Source: DASWZN01 sp036404435
Lineage (GTDB): Bacteria > Acidobacteriota > Terriglobia > Bryobacterales > Bryobacteraceae
Reading direction: 5' to 3'
Length of the DNA stretch: 64,000 bases
Assembly (NCBI GenBank): GCA_036404435.1
Contig: DASWZN010000053.1
Coordinates: 1 to 64,000, forward strand
The position numbers and the translations under genes were made by a program. Below the pieces are notes generated by a model that saw nothing but the letters and a program-made list of their open reading frames with translations, was not told where the DNA came from and did no database searches. How positions within the stretch are numbered: position 1 is the first letter of the stretch; each line of letters opens with the position of its first letter. Positions 53,154 through 62,176 of this stretch are shown piece by piece.

Positions 53154-54362
53154 ATGGGGCCCCTGCTACTCCTCTTCGCACTGACAGCGTTAGCGGCGAA
53201 CGCGCAGCGGGTCAACATCGCGTACTTCTATAACGGGGACAACGCATACCATCCCAAGAACATCGTCACCAGCGGCGCGGCGGCCCGGATCACGCACCTG
53301 ATGTACGCGTTCGGCAAGCCGACCGCCACCGGGTGCGCCGTTTCCGACCGGGAAGCCGACTATGAAAAGCCGTATGACGCCGCTGAGAGCGTGGACGGCA
53401 AAGCCGACGGCACGGAGCCGCACGTCTTGCGCGGCAACTTCGGCCAACTGATGAAGTTGAAGGCGGCTTATCCGCGGCTGAAGGTGCTGATCTCGCTGGG
53501 AGGCTGGACGCTTTCGTCCCATTTCTCGGAGGCGGCCTCGAGCGCCGCTGCGCGCCAGGCTTTCGTTGCTTCCTGCGTCGGCCTGTTCATCAAAGGCGAC
53601 CTAGGGAACGGGATCTCGATTGCGGGCCTGTTCGATGGCATCGATGTCGATTGGGAGTATCCCGGCGCCTGCGGCAAGACGTGCGCCTTTTCGCGTGCCG
53701 ATCCGCAGAACTTTACGTTGCTGCTGGCCGAGTTCCGGCGACAGCTGGATCGGCTGGACAAGCGCTATCTGCTGACGATTGCGGCGCCTGCGGGTCACGA
53801 CCAGTACGCGCTCCTCGATCTCGACGCCATTCATCCTGACCTCAACTACATCAACCTGATGGCGTACGACCTGCACGGGGCGTGGGAGAAGACCACCAAT
53901 CACCATGCCGCGCTGTACGCCAACCCGTTAGAGCCGGCCGACACTGCGAATCGAAACATCGACCGTGCGGTGACGGATTACCTGGCGGCCGGCGTCCCGC
54001 CCGGGAAGCTGGTCCTGGGAGTGCCGTTTTACGGCCGCGGCTGGAAGGGCGTGCCCTATACGAACAACGGTCTGTATCAGCACGCAGCCGGGCCCGCATC
54101 GGGGAGCGACGAGTCCGGCGTCGACGGCTTTCGCATACTCAAGAGTTTGGGCTACCCCGGTTTCCGCGACCCGGTGGCGCAGGCATACTGGGTCTACAGC
54201 GCATCCGCCGGAGTCTTCTGGTCTTACGACGACCCTGCCTCATTGCGGAACAAGACCGACTACATCAAGAACAAGGGCCTAGCCGGCGCGATGTCGTGGG
54301 AACTGAGCGACGACGATTCCACCGCGACGCTTCTTACCACCCTTTCAGACGGCCTCAAGTAG
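53154..54362 (+). CDS. Exported GH18 chitinase
   Basis: It would hydrolyse chitin to oligomers, mainly chitobiose, outside the cytoplasm. The 402-residue protein has a signal peptide (PLLLLFALTALAANAQ). The GH18 barrel has LISLGGWTLSSHF (SxGG, near 113) and the catalytic motif D161-GIDVDWE168-YP, with E168 as acid. YINLMAYDLHG near 239 and the C-terminal GAMSWELSDDD are further family marks. No chitin-binding module is seen. It begins three bases after the GH94 stop, making it the last gene of the operon. Products would pass to the AmpG-like permease and GH94 enzyme. Confidence 0.93.
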   Translation: MGPLLLLFALTALAANAQRVNIAYFYNGDNAYHPKNIVTSGAAARITHLMYAFGKPTATGCAVSDREADYEKPYDAAESVDGKADGTEPHVLRGNFGQLMKLKAAYPRLKVLISLGGWTLSSHFSEAASSAAARQAFVASCVGLFIKGDLGNGISIAGLFDGIDVDWEYPGACGKTCAFSRADPQNFTLLLAEFRRQLDRLDKRYLLTIAAPAGHDQYALLDLDAIHPDLNYINLMAYDLHGAWEKTTNHHAALYANPLEPADTANRNIDRAVTDYLAAGVPPGKLVLGVPFYGRGWKGVPYTNNGLYQHAAGPASGSDESGVDGFRILKSLGYPGFRDPVAQAYWVYSASAGVFWSYDDPASLRNKTDYIKNKGLAGAMSWELSDDDSTATLLTTLSDGLK

Positions 54363-54769
54363 GCGCCCGTGGGGCGCCCTCCGGCCTCGTCCGAGTGATT
54401 GCCAGTGGACGTCGGTGCCGACCCCGCGCGCGCATAAACGCCTGTGCAGCGGAGTCCCAACGCGAGCAACGACTTGCGGATAAGCGGCGATTCCGGCAGC
54501 GTGCTCGAAGCGCGTCCCTCGCGCCAAGCTTCTTCGGTCCGTGCATGACTCGCCTGTAACGAACATGTTCCGAACAGCTCGGCAACGGTTTGGAACTGGA
54601 CAGGGCTCCGCGGACGGCACAGGATTGCGTGTGCAGCGCTCCAGGGGTCTACGGTCGGAGGCCGGCGGCTCGATTATATTCCCGCAGGGCACGTTTTGCG
54701 TCGGCTAGCGCGACGCACCGGCAGGACAGGGCGCTCCTAACCGAAATCGTTCAAGCGAAAGGAGCTTCG
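54363..54769. other. Gene-free stretch between chitinase and receptor
   Basis: The 407 bases hold no gene. They contain the shared promoter module at 54556-54625 and a leader of about 140 bases to the receptor start. I see no T-run terminator after the chitinase gene. The receptor frame is open from 54590, but that part is the untranslated leader: the signal peptide starts only at 54770. Confidence 0.5.
54556..54625 (+). promoter_or_regulatory. Shared promoter module, copy B (receptor operon)
   Basis: The 47-bp block 54556-54602 (GTAACGAACATG ... GGCAACGG ... GAACTGGACA) matches copies A and C. -35-like TGGACA is at 54597-54602 and CAGGAT at 54620-54625, spacer 17. CGGCACAGGAT (54615-54625) is shared with copy C at the same distance. 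It lies 145 bases before the receptor start codon. Confidence 0.6.
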
Positions 54770-57700
54770 ATGCAACTAAAGCGCTACTCGACAATCTGGG
54801 TTCTTGCGCTGTTTCTGGCCGCGGCGCTCGTCTCGGCCATTCCGCTCGGGGCGCAAGAGGTTACAGCGTCCATAACCGGCGTCGTCAGCGATCCCACGGG
54901 CGCGATGGTCGCGGGCGCCACGGTCACGACCACGGATCTGGATCGCGGTACGACCTTCTCCACCGTCACCGATAGTGCCGGCACGTACAACCTCGCGCGG
55001 CTTCCCGTGGGCCGGTATCAAGTGAAGGTGACCAATCCCGGGTTCCAGACCGCGGTCCAGCCGAAGGTGGAACTCGTAATCAACCAGGTCGCCAAACTCG
55101 ATTTCCAGTTGAAGGTTGGAAACGTCAGCGAAACGGTGGAGGTGACCAGCGCGGCGCCGATCCTGCAGAGCGAGACGACCACCCTCGGCACGGTGATGCA
55201 ATCGGACGCCATCACCAGCCTGCCGCTCGAATCGCGCAACTACAACCAACTGACTCTGTTGATGCCTGGCGCCGTCACGACAAGTCCGGGCTCTTTCAAT
55301 ACCGGGCAGTCGACATTTAACTCCGGCCGCCCCTATATCAACGGCAATCGCGAACAGGCGAACTACTACCTGCTGGACGGCATGGAGAACATAGAGTTCG
55401 TCGACAACAACGTCGCCTACGCACCGAACGTGGATGCGATCGAGGAATTCAACGTCATCACGAACAATCCGCCGGCGGACTACGGGCAGTTCATGGGCGG
55501 CGTCATCAGTGTGATCACCAAGTCTGGAACCAACTCCTACCATGGCGATGCGTTCGAGTTTTTCCGTAACTCCGACATGAACGCCAATGAGTGGTCCAGG
55601 AACTTCGCCCTGGATGCTCCCTCTGTCAGCGGCAGTCCGCAGCCCCTCCGCTGGAACGAGTTTGGCGGAATCTTCGGCGGCCCCATCAAGAAGAACAAGC
55701 TCTTCTTCTTCGTCGACTACCAAGGCTCGCGCTTCGATCACCCGACCACAGTGGTCCAGATGAACATGTTCACCAGCGCCGAAAAGGGCCTGGACTTCTC
55801 GGATCTCAGCACTCCGCAGAAGCCAGTTACGGTGTACTACCCGGGCTTCCTCCCGGTCGAAAACAGTGCCGGGGTTGTAACCAATCCCGGGGTTCAAATG
55901 CCCTTGAACATCAACAATGCAAACAAATGCGGCGCCGGGCAGACCATGGGCATCGATCCCTGCATTACCTTGAGCCCGACCGCCCTGAAGCTTATGGCGG
56001 CACTCCCGACGGCCGGCGGCAGCGGGACGATCAACAACGCGCAAAACGCGGAGCACGATTTCACCAATGGCGATCAGGGCGACGTCAAGATCGACTGGGC
56101 CCCAACCGACAACGATCGTCTGTCCGTTCGGTACTCGGAGCAAAACGTCGTGCAGCAGTTCGTGAACAGCCAGGCGATCCTGTACAGCACCAACGGCAAC
56201 GAAAACCTGCCGCTCTGGAACGGCGTCATCAACTACACGAAGACCCTCAAGCCCACTCTCATCAACGAGTTCCGCGTCGGCGTGAACTACTTTCCCGCCG
56301 AAGGGAATATACAACCCCCCGTCTCCACGAATCTGGGCTCGCTGGTGCCCGGCGAGCCAACAAACTACCTCCCGGGTTTCTATTTCTCGGGGGCGCCGCT
56401 CGGCGGCGGCTCGGGCGGTCCGTTCGCTTTCGGGACGGTCGATGCCCCGGAGATCTTCCACCAGACCTCCATCCTGTTCGAAGATACGGCGCTCTGGACC
56501 CGCGGCAAGCATAACATGAAATTCGGGTTCCAGTTCATCCGTTACCGCAACGATTACATCCCCTCGGTTGTCGCCGATGGCGGCGCGGGACAGATCGGTT
56601 TCGATGGAACTTACACCGGAAATGCGGAAACCGATTTCCTCCTCGGCCTCCCCTCTTACATGGGTTACGGCACCGGGTTCGGCGCGACCGTCGGACAGCG
56701 CAACAGCGCCGTGGGAGCCTATGTCCAGGACGACTGGAAACTGGCTCCGAACCTGACCGTCAATCTTGGCTTGCGTTGGCAACTGTTCACGCCGATTTAC
56801 GAAGTCGGCAATCGGGAGACCAACGTCCAGGAATACACGGGCGCGATACAACTCGCGGGCGCGAACGGCGTCAGCAGTGCCATGTACAACCAGTACAATG
56901 GCCTCGCCAACTTCCTGCCGCGTGCTGGTCTGGCCTGGAACCCCTGGAAAAACACGGTGCTTCGCGCCGCGTTCAGCCGCTCCAGCTTCCAGGAAGGCAC
57001 AGGCGAGTATAACCGGCTGGCTACAAATGCTCCCTGGAACGCCGACCTGTCGGGGAATTGGGATGGCGCCAATGGCATCCCGTCCAACCAGGTCACTCTC
57101 GACCAGGGTTTCACCGGGCTCGGCTCCGCGGGCAGTTGCACGCTCGCGAACGTGACCTCGGCTCCCGCGGCCTGCTTCGCCGGCGTCAGGGTGCACTTGA
57201 CGGATCCGAACTACCGTCCCGCCGTGTCCAACCAGTGGAATTTCTCCATTCAACAGCAGTTCGGCAGCGCAACCACTCTCCAGGCCGCGTATGTCGGACA
57301 ACATAACGACCACCTGGCGACCATCGTCGACGCCGGGCAGGGGTTCCTCGCGTCGCCGGGCGTAGTATTGCCCAGCCCGTATCTCGCCGGGAATCCGGCC
57401 CTCGCCCACGACGGAACGGGTCAGGTCAGGCTGAACCTAACCACGGGCATTGCGAATTACAATGCCCTGCAGATTTCGTTCCAGCAGCGGCTCAGCCGCG
57501 GACTGTCGTTCCAGGCGAATTACACTTGGTCCAAATGCCTGACAAATAACAACGGTTACTACGCGCGGTATGGAGACTCGCAGGGGAGCCAGGCTAGCAA
57601 CGACATCAGCTTCCCGCAGAACACTTACGACATAAACGCCGACTACGGCCCCTGCGACCACGACCTGACCAACGTATTCAACGGTTACCTCACCTACCAG

Positions 57701-58237
57701 TTGCCGTTTGGCAAGAACCGCATATTCGGGAAAGATGCGAGCCCGGTTGTCAATGCGGTCCTCGGCGGTTGGGACGTGAACGCCGTTTTCACCGTGCATG
57801 GAGGGTTCCCAATCTCCATGCAAGACTGGAGCGGCGATCCGGGCACCGGGTCGTTCGATCCCCGCCCGAACTGCAACGGGCCGTCGATTCCGACTCCGTA
57901 CGCGGAGAATCCTGCATCCAATGGCGGCGGCTATGTGTGGTTCAGTACGGCCAACATGTCCAATCCGCCGGCCGGCTACTTCGGCAATTGCGGCTTCGGC
58001 ACGGAGCGGGGTCCCGGATTGAAGCAGGTCGACCTCAGTGTCGCGAAGAACTTCGCGATTCCGGGCCACGAGAACCAGCGCGTGGAGTTCCGGGCTGAGG
58101 CCATCAACGCCTTCAATACCCCGGTTCTTGATGTGGTCGGGTATTCCGCCGACATCTTCGGCGGCTCCGGAGCGGGTGTCATCAATACGTCGCAAGGCGC
58201 TCGCAACCTGCAGCTTGGTTTGAAGTACGTGTTCTAG
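54770..58237 (+). CDS. Oar-like TonB-dependent outer-membrane receptor
   Basis: The 1,155-residue protein has a signal peptide (YSTIWVLALFLAAALVSAIPLGAQ). A carboxypeptidase-regulatory-like domain covers about 32-115 (ITGVVSDPTGAMVAGATVTT). A plug follows with LPLESRNYNQLTLLMPG near 158 and YLLDGMENIEFVDNN near 203, then a large barrel ending LGLKYVF with terminal Phe. ATG 54770 has AAAGGAG six bases upstream. Its promoter shares the 70-bp module of the chitin operon directly upstream, so uptake of chito-oligomers or a co-regulated substrate is a fair guess. A hairpin terminator lies just after the stop. Confidence 0.9.
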   Translation: MQLKRYSTIWVLALFLAAALVSAIPLGAQEVTASITGVVSDPTGAMVAGATVTTTDLDRGTTFSTVTDSAGTYNLARLPVGRYQVKVTNPGFQTAVQPKVELVINQVAKLDFQLKVGNVSETVEVTSAAPILQSETTTLGTVMQSDAITSLPLESRNYNQLTLLMPGAVTTSPGSFNTGQSTFNSGRPYINGNREQANYYLLDGMENIEFVDNNVAYAPNVDAIEEFNVITNNPPADYGQFMGGVISVITKSGTNSYHGDAFEFFRNSDMNANEWSRNFALDAPSVSGSPQPLRWNEFGGIFGGPIKKNKLFFFVDYQGSRFDHPTTVVQMNMFTSAEKGLDFSDLSTPQKPVTVYYPGFLPVENSAGVVTNPGVQMPLNINNANKCGAGQTMGIDPCITLSPTALKLMAALPTAGGSGTINNAQNAEHDFTNGDQGDVKIDWAPTDNDRLSVRYSEQNVVQQFVNSQAILYSTNGNENLPLWNGVINYTKTLKPTLINEFRVGVNYFPAEGNIQPPVSTNLGSLVPGEPTNYLPGFYFSGAPLGGGSGGPFAFGTVDAPEIFHQTSILFEDTALWTRGKHNMKFGFQFIRYRNDYIPSVVADGGAGQIGFDGTYTGNAETDFLLGLPSYMGYGTGFGATVGQRNSAVGAYVQDDWKLAPNLTVNLGLRWQLFTPIYEVGNRETNVQEYTGAIQLAGANGVSSAMYNQYNGLANFLPRAGLAWNPWKNTVLRAAFSRSSFQEGTGEYNRLATNAPWNADLSGNWDGANGIPSNQVTLDQGFTGLGSAGSCTLANVTSAPAACFAGVRVHLTDPNYRPAVSNQWNFSIQQQFGSATTLQAAYVGQHNDHLATIVDAGQGFLASPGVVLPSPYLAGNPALAHDGTGQVRLNLTTGIANYNALQISFQQRLSRGLSFQANYTWSKCLTNNNGYYARYGDSQGSQASNDISFPQNTYDINADYGPCDHDLTNVFNGYLTYQLPFGKNRIFGKDASPVVNAVLGGWDVNAVFTVHGGFPISMQDWSGDPGTGSFDPRPNCNGPSIPTPYAENPASNGGGYVWFSTANMSNPPAGYFGNCGFGTERGPGLKQVDLSVAKNFAIPGHENQRVEFRAEAINAFNTPVLDVVGYSADIFGGSGAGVINTSQGARNLQLGLKYVF

Positions 58238-58253
58238 TTCGCGTGTGTTACCA

Positions 58254-58288
58254 GCGCGGCTCGGTGCCTCGGTGGTGCCGAGCCGCGC
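58254..58288 (+). terminator. Strong hairpin after the receptor gene
   Basis: GCGCGGCTCGG (58254-58264) and CCGAGCCGCGC (58278-58288) form a perfect 11-bp GC-rich stem with a 13-base loop, 16 bases after the receptor stop. The T-tract after it is weak (ATTTGTG), so it may terminate only partly or protect the receptor message and lower expression of the following genes. Confidence 0.6.
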
Positions 58289-58376
58289 ATTTGTGCCAAC
58301 CATGAATCCCGCCTTTGCAGCTATGTCGCTCCTGTCGGATCAAACCCACCACAAGACACTTCGGCGGCTCGCGAGA

Positions 58377-59285
58377 ATGCGCCCGAGGAAGGATTCCTGC
58401 CGCGGAGTTGTTTTTTCGATCTTACTGCTGGCTGCCGCACTGCCGGGTTCCGCCCAAAAGGGCGCCCCCGCTCCCGCGGCCAACCCAGGACCGGCCCCAC
58501 CGCAGAGCGTTTACGATCCCCTGCAGGACCCTAGAAAGAACGGAATGGCGAACTCGGGGCCCGCTACCCCCGTCGCGACCGCGAAGGATGCGGACGAGAC
58601 GGTCAGCATGACTACGCTCGCGGCGCCGCCGGAGGCCCGCGCGGCTTACGAGAAAGGTGTTCGGGCGTACAACAAACAGAGATGGCCGGAAGCGCAGAAA
58701 AACCTGGAGAAGGCCGTCGAAATCTATCCGAAGTTCGCACTGGCCTGGTACCGCCTCGGCGCCTGTTTGTTGGCTCAGAATAAGCCCGGAGACGCCGCCG
58801 CGGCCTATCGGCGCTCCATCGAAGCCGATCCGAAGTATCCCGGTCCGTATGTGCGGCTCGCCTCCGTGGACATAGATGCCGGGAAGTGGCAAGACGCCGC
58901 GGACATCAGCGACAGGGCGATCCGCCTGGATCCCCTGCACCTTCCGGAAGCGTACCTCTATAACTCGGTAGCGAACCTCCAGCTCTTGAAGTTCGGCGTC
59001 GCCGAGAGCAGCGCCCGCCAAGCACTTCGCACGGACGCAGAGGGCAAGTACCCCAAAGCGGAGCAGCTCCTCGCGCTGGCGCTGGCCAACGAGAAGGATT
59101 ACACAGGGGCGAGAACTCATCTGGCGGCGTATCTCAATCGGGAGAAGAGCCCCACCGAGCTTGCCCTTGCGCGCCACCAACTCGAGATCATCGAACAAGA
59201 AGCATCCGAAGCCGGCCAGACTGCTGCGCCCTCGAAGATCGAGCATCCTTCGGGTGTCCCGGCTGCAAACGGAAAGACCGACTGA
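58377..59285 (+). CDS. Exported TPR protein
   Basis: The 302-residue protein has a signal peptide (RGVVFSILLLAAALPGSAQ), a Pro/Ala linker, then at least four TPR motifs (about 80-240: YEKGVRAYNKQRWPEAQKNL, YRLGACLLAQNKPGDAAAAY, RLASVDIDAGKWQDAADI). ATG 58377 is chosen because it begins the signal peptide; ATG 58302 and 58323 are in frame and cannot be excluded, and no ribosome-binding site decides. It sits between an Oar-like receptor and a second TPR protein, an order that recurs in Acidobacteria. A periplasmic adaptor role is likely but unproved. Confidence 0.7.
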   Translation: MRPRKDSCRGVVFSILLLAAALPGSAQKGAPAPAANPGPAPPQSVYDPLQDPRKNGMANSGPATPVATAKDADETVSMTTLAAPPEARAAYEKGVRAYNKQRWPEAQKNLEKAVEIYPKFALAWYRLGACLLAQNKPGDAAAAYRRSIEADPKYPGPYVRLASVDIDAGKWQDAADISDRAIRLDPLHLPEAYLYNSVANLQLLKFGVAESSARQALRTDAEGKYPKAEQLLALALANEKDYTGARTHLAAYLNREKSPTELALARHQLEIIEQEASEAGQTAAPSKIEHPSGVPAANGKTD

Positions 59286-59328
59286 GAGGCCTGCGTAATG
59301 TACAAGAGCTGAAGTCCGTGTGTTCAAA

Positions 59329-59334
59329 TATAAT
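59329..59334 (+). promoter_or_regulatory. -10 box of the second TPR gene
   Basis: A perfect TATAAT lies 14 bases before ATG 59349. No good -35 box is found 16-18 bases upstream (GAGCTG region), so an activator is probably needed. The very short leader suggests leaderless or nearly leaderless translation. Confidence 0.35.
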
Positions 59335-59348
59335 TGGCGGGTCTCCCC

Positions 59349-60314
59349 ATGCGTCAGCCGGTCATCATGGCACTTCTCTCCACGGCGTTTTCGATCGGCG
59401 TGGGACTCGCCGCGCCCGAGCAGTCGCCCGCCGAGCGCGCCACCGAACTGGCCGAGGGTGGTAGTTGCACCGAGGCCATGCCCTTGATCCACCAGGCGCT
59501 GGAACAGGACACCCAGATCCAGGACCGCGATCTGAAACGCCGCATGGGCGCCGCCGGCGTGCGCTGCGCGATGATGTTGAACCATCAGGGCGCCGCCACC
59601 ACCTTGCTGGCCTGGCTGGAACAGGAGTTCCCGCACGATCCCGAAATCCTGTTCATGGCCACGCACGTGTACTCGGATCTCTCGGCCCGGAGTTCGCAGG
59701 AGCTCATGGACGTGGCTCCCAATTCGCCGCTGGTGGTGGAAATCAACGCCGAGAAGTTCGAGAAGCAGGGCGATTGGAAGAAAGCGATCGCCGAGTACCG
59801 CGTCCTGCTAGGTCGCGAACCGCAGATGCCGGGGATTCACTACCGCATCGGCCAGATCATCCTGACCCTGCCCGCCACCGCCACATCCAACGACGAGGCC
59901 CGCAAGGAGTTCGAACGGGAGTTGAAGGTCTATCCGCAGAACGCCGGCGCGGAATACTTCCTGGGCGAACTGGCCCGCAAGGGCGGCCAGTTGCCGCAGG
60001 CCATCGAGCATTACAGGAACGCGACGAGGCTCAATGCCGGTTTACCGGAGCCGTATTTCGGTCTGGGCCGGTGCCTGCTGGATTCGGACCGCGCGTCCGA
60101 CGCCGTGGGGCCGCTCGAGACGGCGGCACGGATGGCGCCCGCCAATCCGACGATCCACTTCACCCTCGCCCACGCCTACCAGGAACTGGGACGCAAGGAG
60201 GATGCCGCCCGCGAGTTCGCGCTCCAGAAAAGCACCTCCGAGAAGATCCAGCAAAACACCGAGACGGTGAAGCGGAACGTGTCGGGCGTACCGGCTCCGG
60301 ATAGCGGCAAGTGA
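59349..60314 (+). CDS. Exported TPR protein
   Basis: The 321-residue protein has a signal peptide (IMALLSTAFSIGVGLAAPE). It is helical throughout with TPR motifs at about 20-60, 150-180 (QGDWKKAIAEYRVLLGREP), 198-275 and a last one before the tail (YQELGRKEDAAREFALQK). ATG 59349 is preferred to the upstream in-frame codon at 59334, which lies on the -10 box. Its stop overlaps the next gene's GTG start (GTGA), so this protein and the CRTAC1 protein are made together and probably interact. Confidence 0.72.
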   Translation: MRQPVIMALLSTAFSIGVGLAAPEQSPAERATELAEGGSCTEAMPLIHQALEQDTQIQDRDLKRRMGAAGVRCAMMLNHQGAATTLLAWLEQEFPHDPEILFMATHVYSDLSARSSQELMDVAPNSPLVVEINAEKFEKQGDWKKAIAEYRVLLGREPQMPGIHYRIGQIILTLPATATSNDEARKEFERELKVYPQNAGAEYFLGELARKGGQLPQAIEHYRNATRLNAGLPEPYFGLGRCLLDSDRASDAVGPLETAARMAPANPTIHFTLAHAYQELGRKEDAAREFALQKSTSEKIQQNTETVKRNVSGVPAPDSGK

Positions 60315-61975
60315 GATCGGCGTTCCTCATGGCTGCCGCGGCCTGCGTCTTCGCCGCCGGAACGATCGCGTTGGAACCGGGGCAGCCGAACTTCATCGAC
60401 ATCACCGCCCGCTCCAAGTTCTCCTACATCACCAATAACGATCTGTCGCCGCGGAAGTACTTCGTACAGCCGATGGTCGGCGGCGTCGCCATCTTCGACT
60501 ACGACAACGATGGCAGGATGGACATCTTCTTCACCAACGGCGCGAAGCTGCCGGAACTGAAGAAAACCGGCCCCGCCTTCTACAACTGTCTGCTTCGCAA
60601 CAAAGGAGATGGCACGTTCGAAGACGTGACCAGGAAGGCCGGGCTCCTGGGCGAACACCTCGACTACAATCTGGGCGTCGCCGTGGGCGATTACGATAAT
60701 GACGGCTTCGAGGACCTCTTCCTTTGCGGCGCCGCGCGGAACACGCTGTATCACAACAACGGCGACGGGACCTTCACCGATGTGACGGAACAATCGGGTA
60801 TCGGCCGCAAGCCTCCTGGGATACTGAGCGTGGGCGCGGCCTGGTTCGACTACGACAACGACGGCCTGCTGGACCTGGTAGTGGCCAACTACACAACCTG
60901 GACGCCCCAAACCGACCGGCGCTGCACCGTCGCTGGCACGGAATACTACTGCAGCCCGACGTTTTACCCCCGTGCCGTGCACCGGCTGTATCACAACCTG
61001 GGCCACGGCCGGTTTGAGGACGTGACCGAGAAGTCCGGCTTCGCCGCCGCGCCGGGCAAGGGAATGGGAATCTCCATCGCCGACTTCAACGACGACGGCT
61101 ATCAGGACGTCTTCATCGCCAACGACACCGAGCCGAACTCTTTGTTCATCAACAAGGGAAACGGCACCTTCGAAGACCAGGCCCTGCAGCTCGGCGTCGC
61201 CTACAACGACGATGCCAAAGCGGTCTCCTCCATGGGCAGCGACGCCAAAGACTACGACAACGACGGCCGCGTGGACATCTTCACGAACAACCTGATGGGG
61301 CAGATCTGGCAACTCTTCCGCAACCGCGGCGACTTCTTCCGCTACGTCCCCGAGCAGGTCCGGCTGCAACAGCTCAGCCAGCCGCTGTCCGGCTGGAGCA
61401 CCGCCTTCATCGACTACGATAACGACGGCTGGAAGGACCTGTACTCGGCCAACGGCGACATCGACAACGTGAAGCCGAACGCGCGCCAGCACGACACCAT
61501 GTTTCGCAATCTGGGCGGCAAGCAGTTCGTGGACGTGTCCAATCAGATGGGCGCCGGCTTCCTGCACGTCGGCTACCAGCGCGGATCGGCGATCGGCGAT
61601 CTCAACAACGACGGCTTCGAGGATCTGGTGGTCACCTCGCTCATGGAGCGGCCGCGCATCCTCCTCAACTCGGCGGACAACGGCAATCACTGGCTGACCC
61701 TCGACCTGGTGGGCCGCTACAGCAACCGCGACGCCATCGGAGCGAAAGTGAAGCTCACCACGGCTTCGGGCCGAGTGCTCTACAATCACGTGTCGGTCAG
61801 CGTGGGATTCATGTCCTCGAGCGACAAGCGGGTGCACTTCGGGCTGGGAAGCGAAAAGCGGATCGCCTCGATCGAGATCCGCTGGCCGCGGGGCGCCGTC
61901 CAGACCCTTACGGACGTCGCCGCCGACCGGTTCCTGAAGGTAGAAGAGCCGCTGCCGAGCCCGCCAACACGCTGA
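60311..61975 (+). CDS. CRTAC1-family protein (FG-GAP/VCBS repeats with ASPIC/UnbV domain)
   Basis: The 554-residue protein has a signal peptide (FLMAAAACVFAAGTIA). Seven calcium-loop repeats follow, such as DYDNDGRMDIFFTN, DYDNDGFEDLFLCG, DFNDDGYQDVFIAN and DLNNDGFEDLVVTS, typical of an FG-GAP/VCBS propeller. The C-terminal ASPIC/UnbV domain is at about 455-545 (HWLTLDLVGRYSNRDAIGAKV). Start is GTG 60311, overlapping the previous stop. Members are secreted or outer-membrane proteins found beside TPR proteins; their biochemical role is unknown. The receptor-TPR-TPR-CRTAC1 order suggests one outer-envelope assembly. Confidence 0.88.
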   Translation: MRSAFLMAAAACVFAAGTIALEPGQPNFIDITARSKFSYITNNDLSPRKYFVQPMVGGVAIFDYDNDGRMDIFFTNGAKLPELKKTGPAFYNCLLRNKGDGTFEDVTRKAGLLGEHLDYNLGVAVGDYDNDGFEDLFLCGAARNTLYHNNGDGTFTDVTEQSGIGRKPPGILSVGAAWFDYDNDGLLDLVVANYTTWTPQTDRRCTVAGTEYYCSPTFYPRAVHRLYHNLGHGRFEDVTEKSGFAAAPGKGMGISIADFNDDGYQDVFIANDTEPNSLFINKGNGTFEDQALQLGVAYNDDAKAVSSMGSDAKDYDNDGRVDIFTNNLMGQIWQLFRNRGDFFRYVPEQVRLQQLSQPLSGWSTAFIDYDNDGWKDLYSANGDIDNVKPNARQHDTMFRNLGGKQFVDVSNQMGAGFLHVGYQRGSAIGDLNNDGFEDLVVTSLMERPRILLNSADNGNHWLTLDLVGRYSNRDAIGAKVKLTTASGRVLYNHVSVSVGFMSSSDKRVHFGLGSEKRIASIEIRWPRGAVQTLTDVAADRFLKVEEPLPSPPTR

Positions 61976-61994
61976 TATCTCGGACGTTCGCTCG

Positions 61995-62063
61995 GTAACG
62001 AACATGCTATAACCCCGCGACAACCGTTGTGAACTGGACATGTAGGACCTCGCGGCACAGGAT
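61995..62063 (+). promoter_or_regulatory. Shared promoter module, copy C (aminotransferase operon)
   Basis: The 46-bp block 61995-62040 (GTAACGAACATG ... ACAACCGTTGTGAACTGGACA) is one base shorter than copies A and B. -35-like TGGACA at 62035-62040 and CAGGAT at 62058-62063 have the same 17-base spacer. ACAACCGTTGT is a perfect inverted repeat. The aminotransferase starts 114 bases downstream. Confidence 0.6.
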
Positions 62064-62176
62064 GGCAATTGCCAGGAGTGCGTCCGGGAACGGCCGCCGG
62101 CCAGGAGGCCGTAGGGTGCGGGCTCGGGCGATGCGGTCGAGAAGCTGATCCAATCCAACAAGGGGAGCGGTTACAG

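Noticed and set aside
54615..62066. Sigma-54-like GG...GC in CGGCACAGGAT at module copies B and C
   Set aside because: The GG to GC distance is one base shorter than the strict sigma-54 spacing, and copy A does not keep the GGCAC; TGGACA-17-CANNAT fits all three better.
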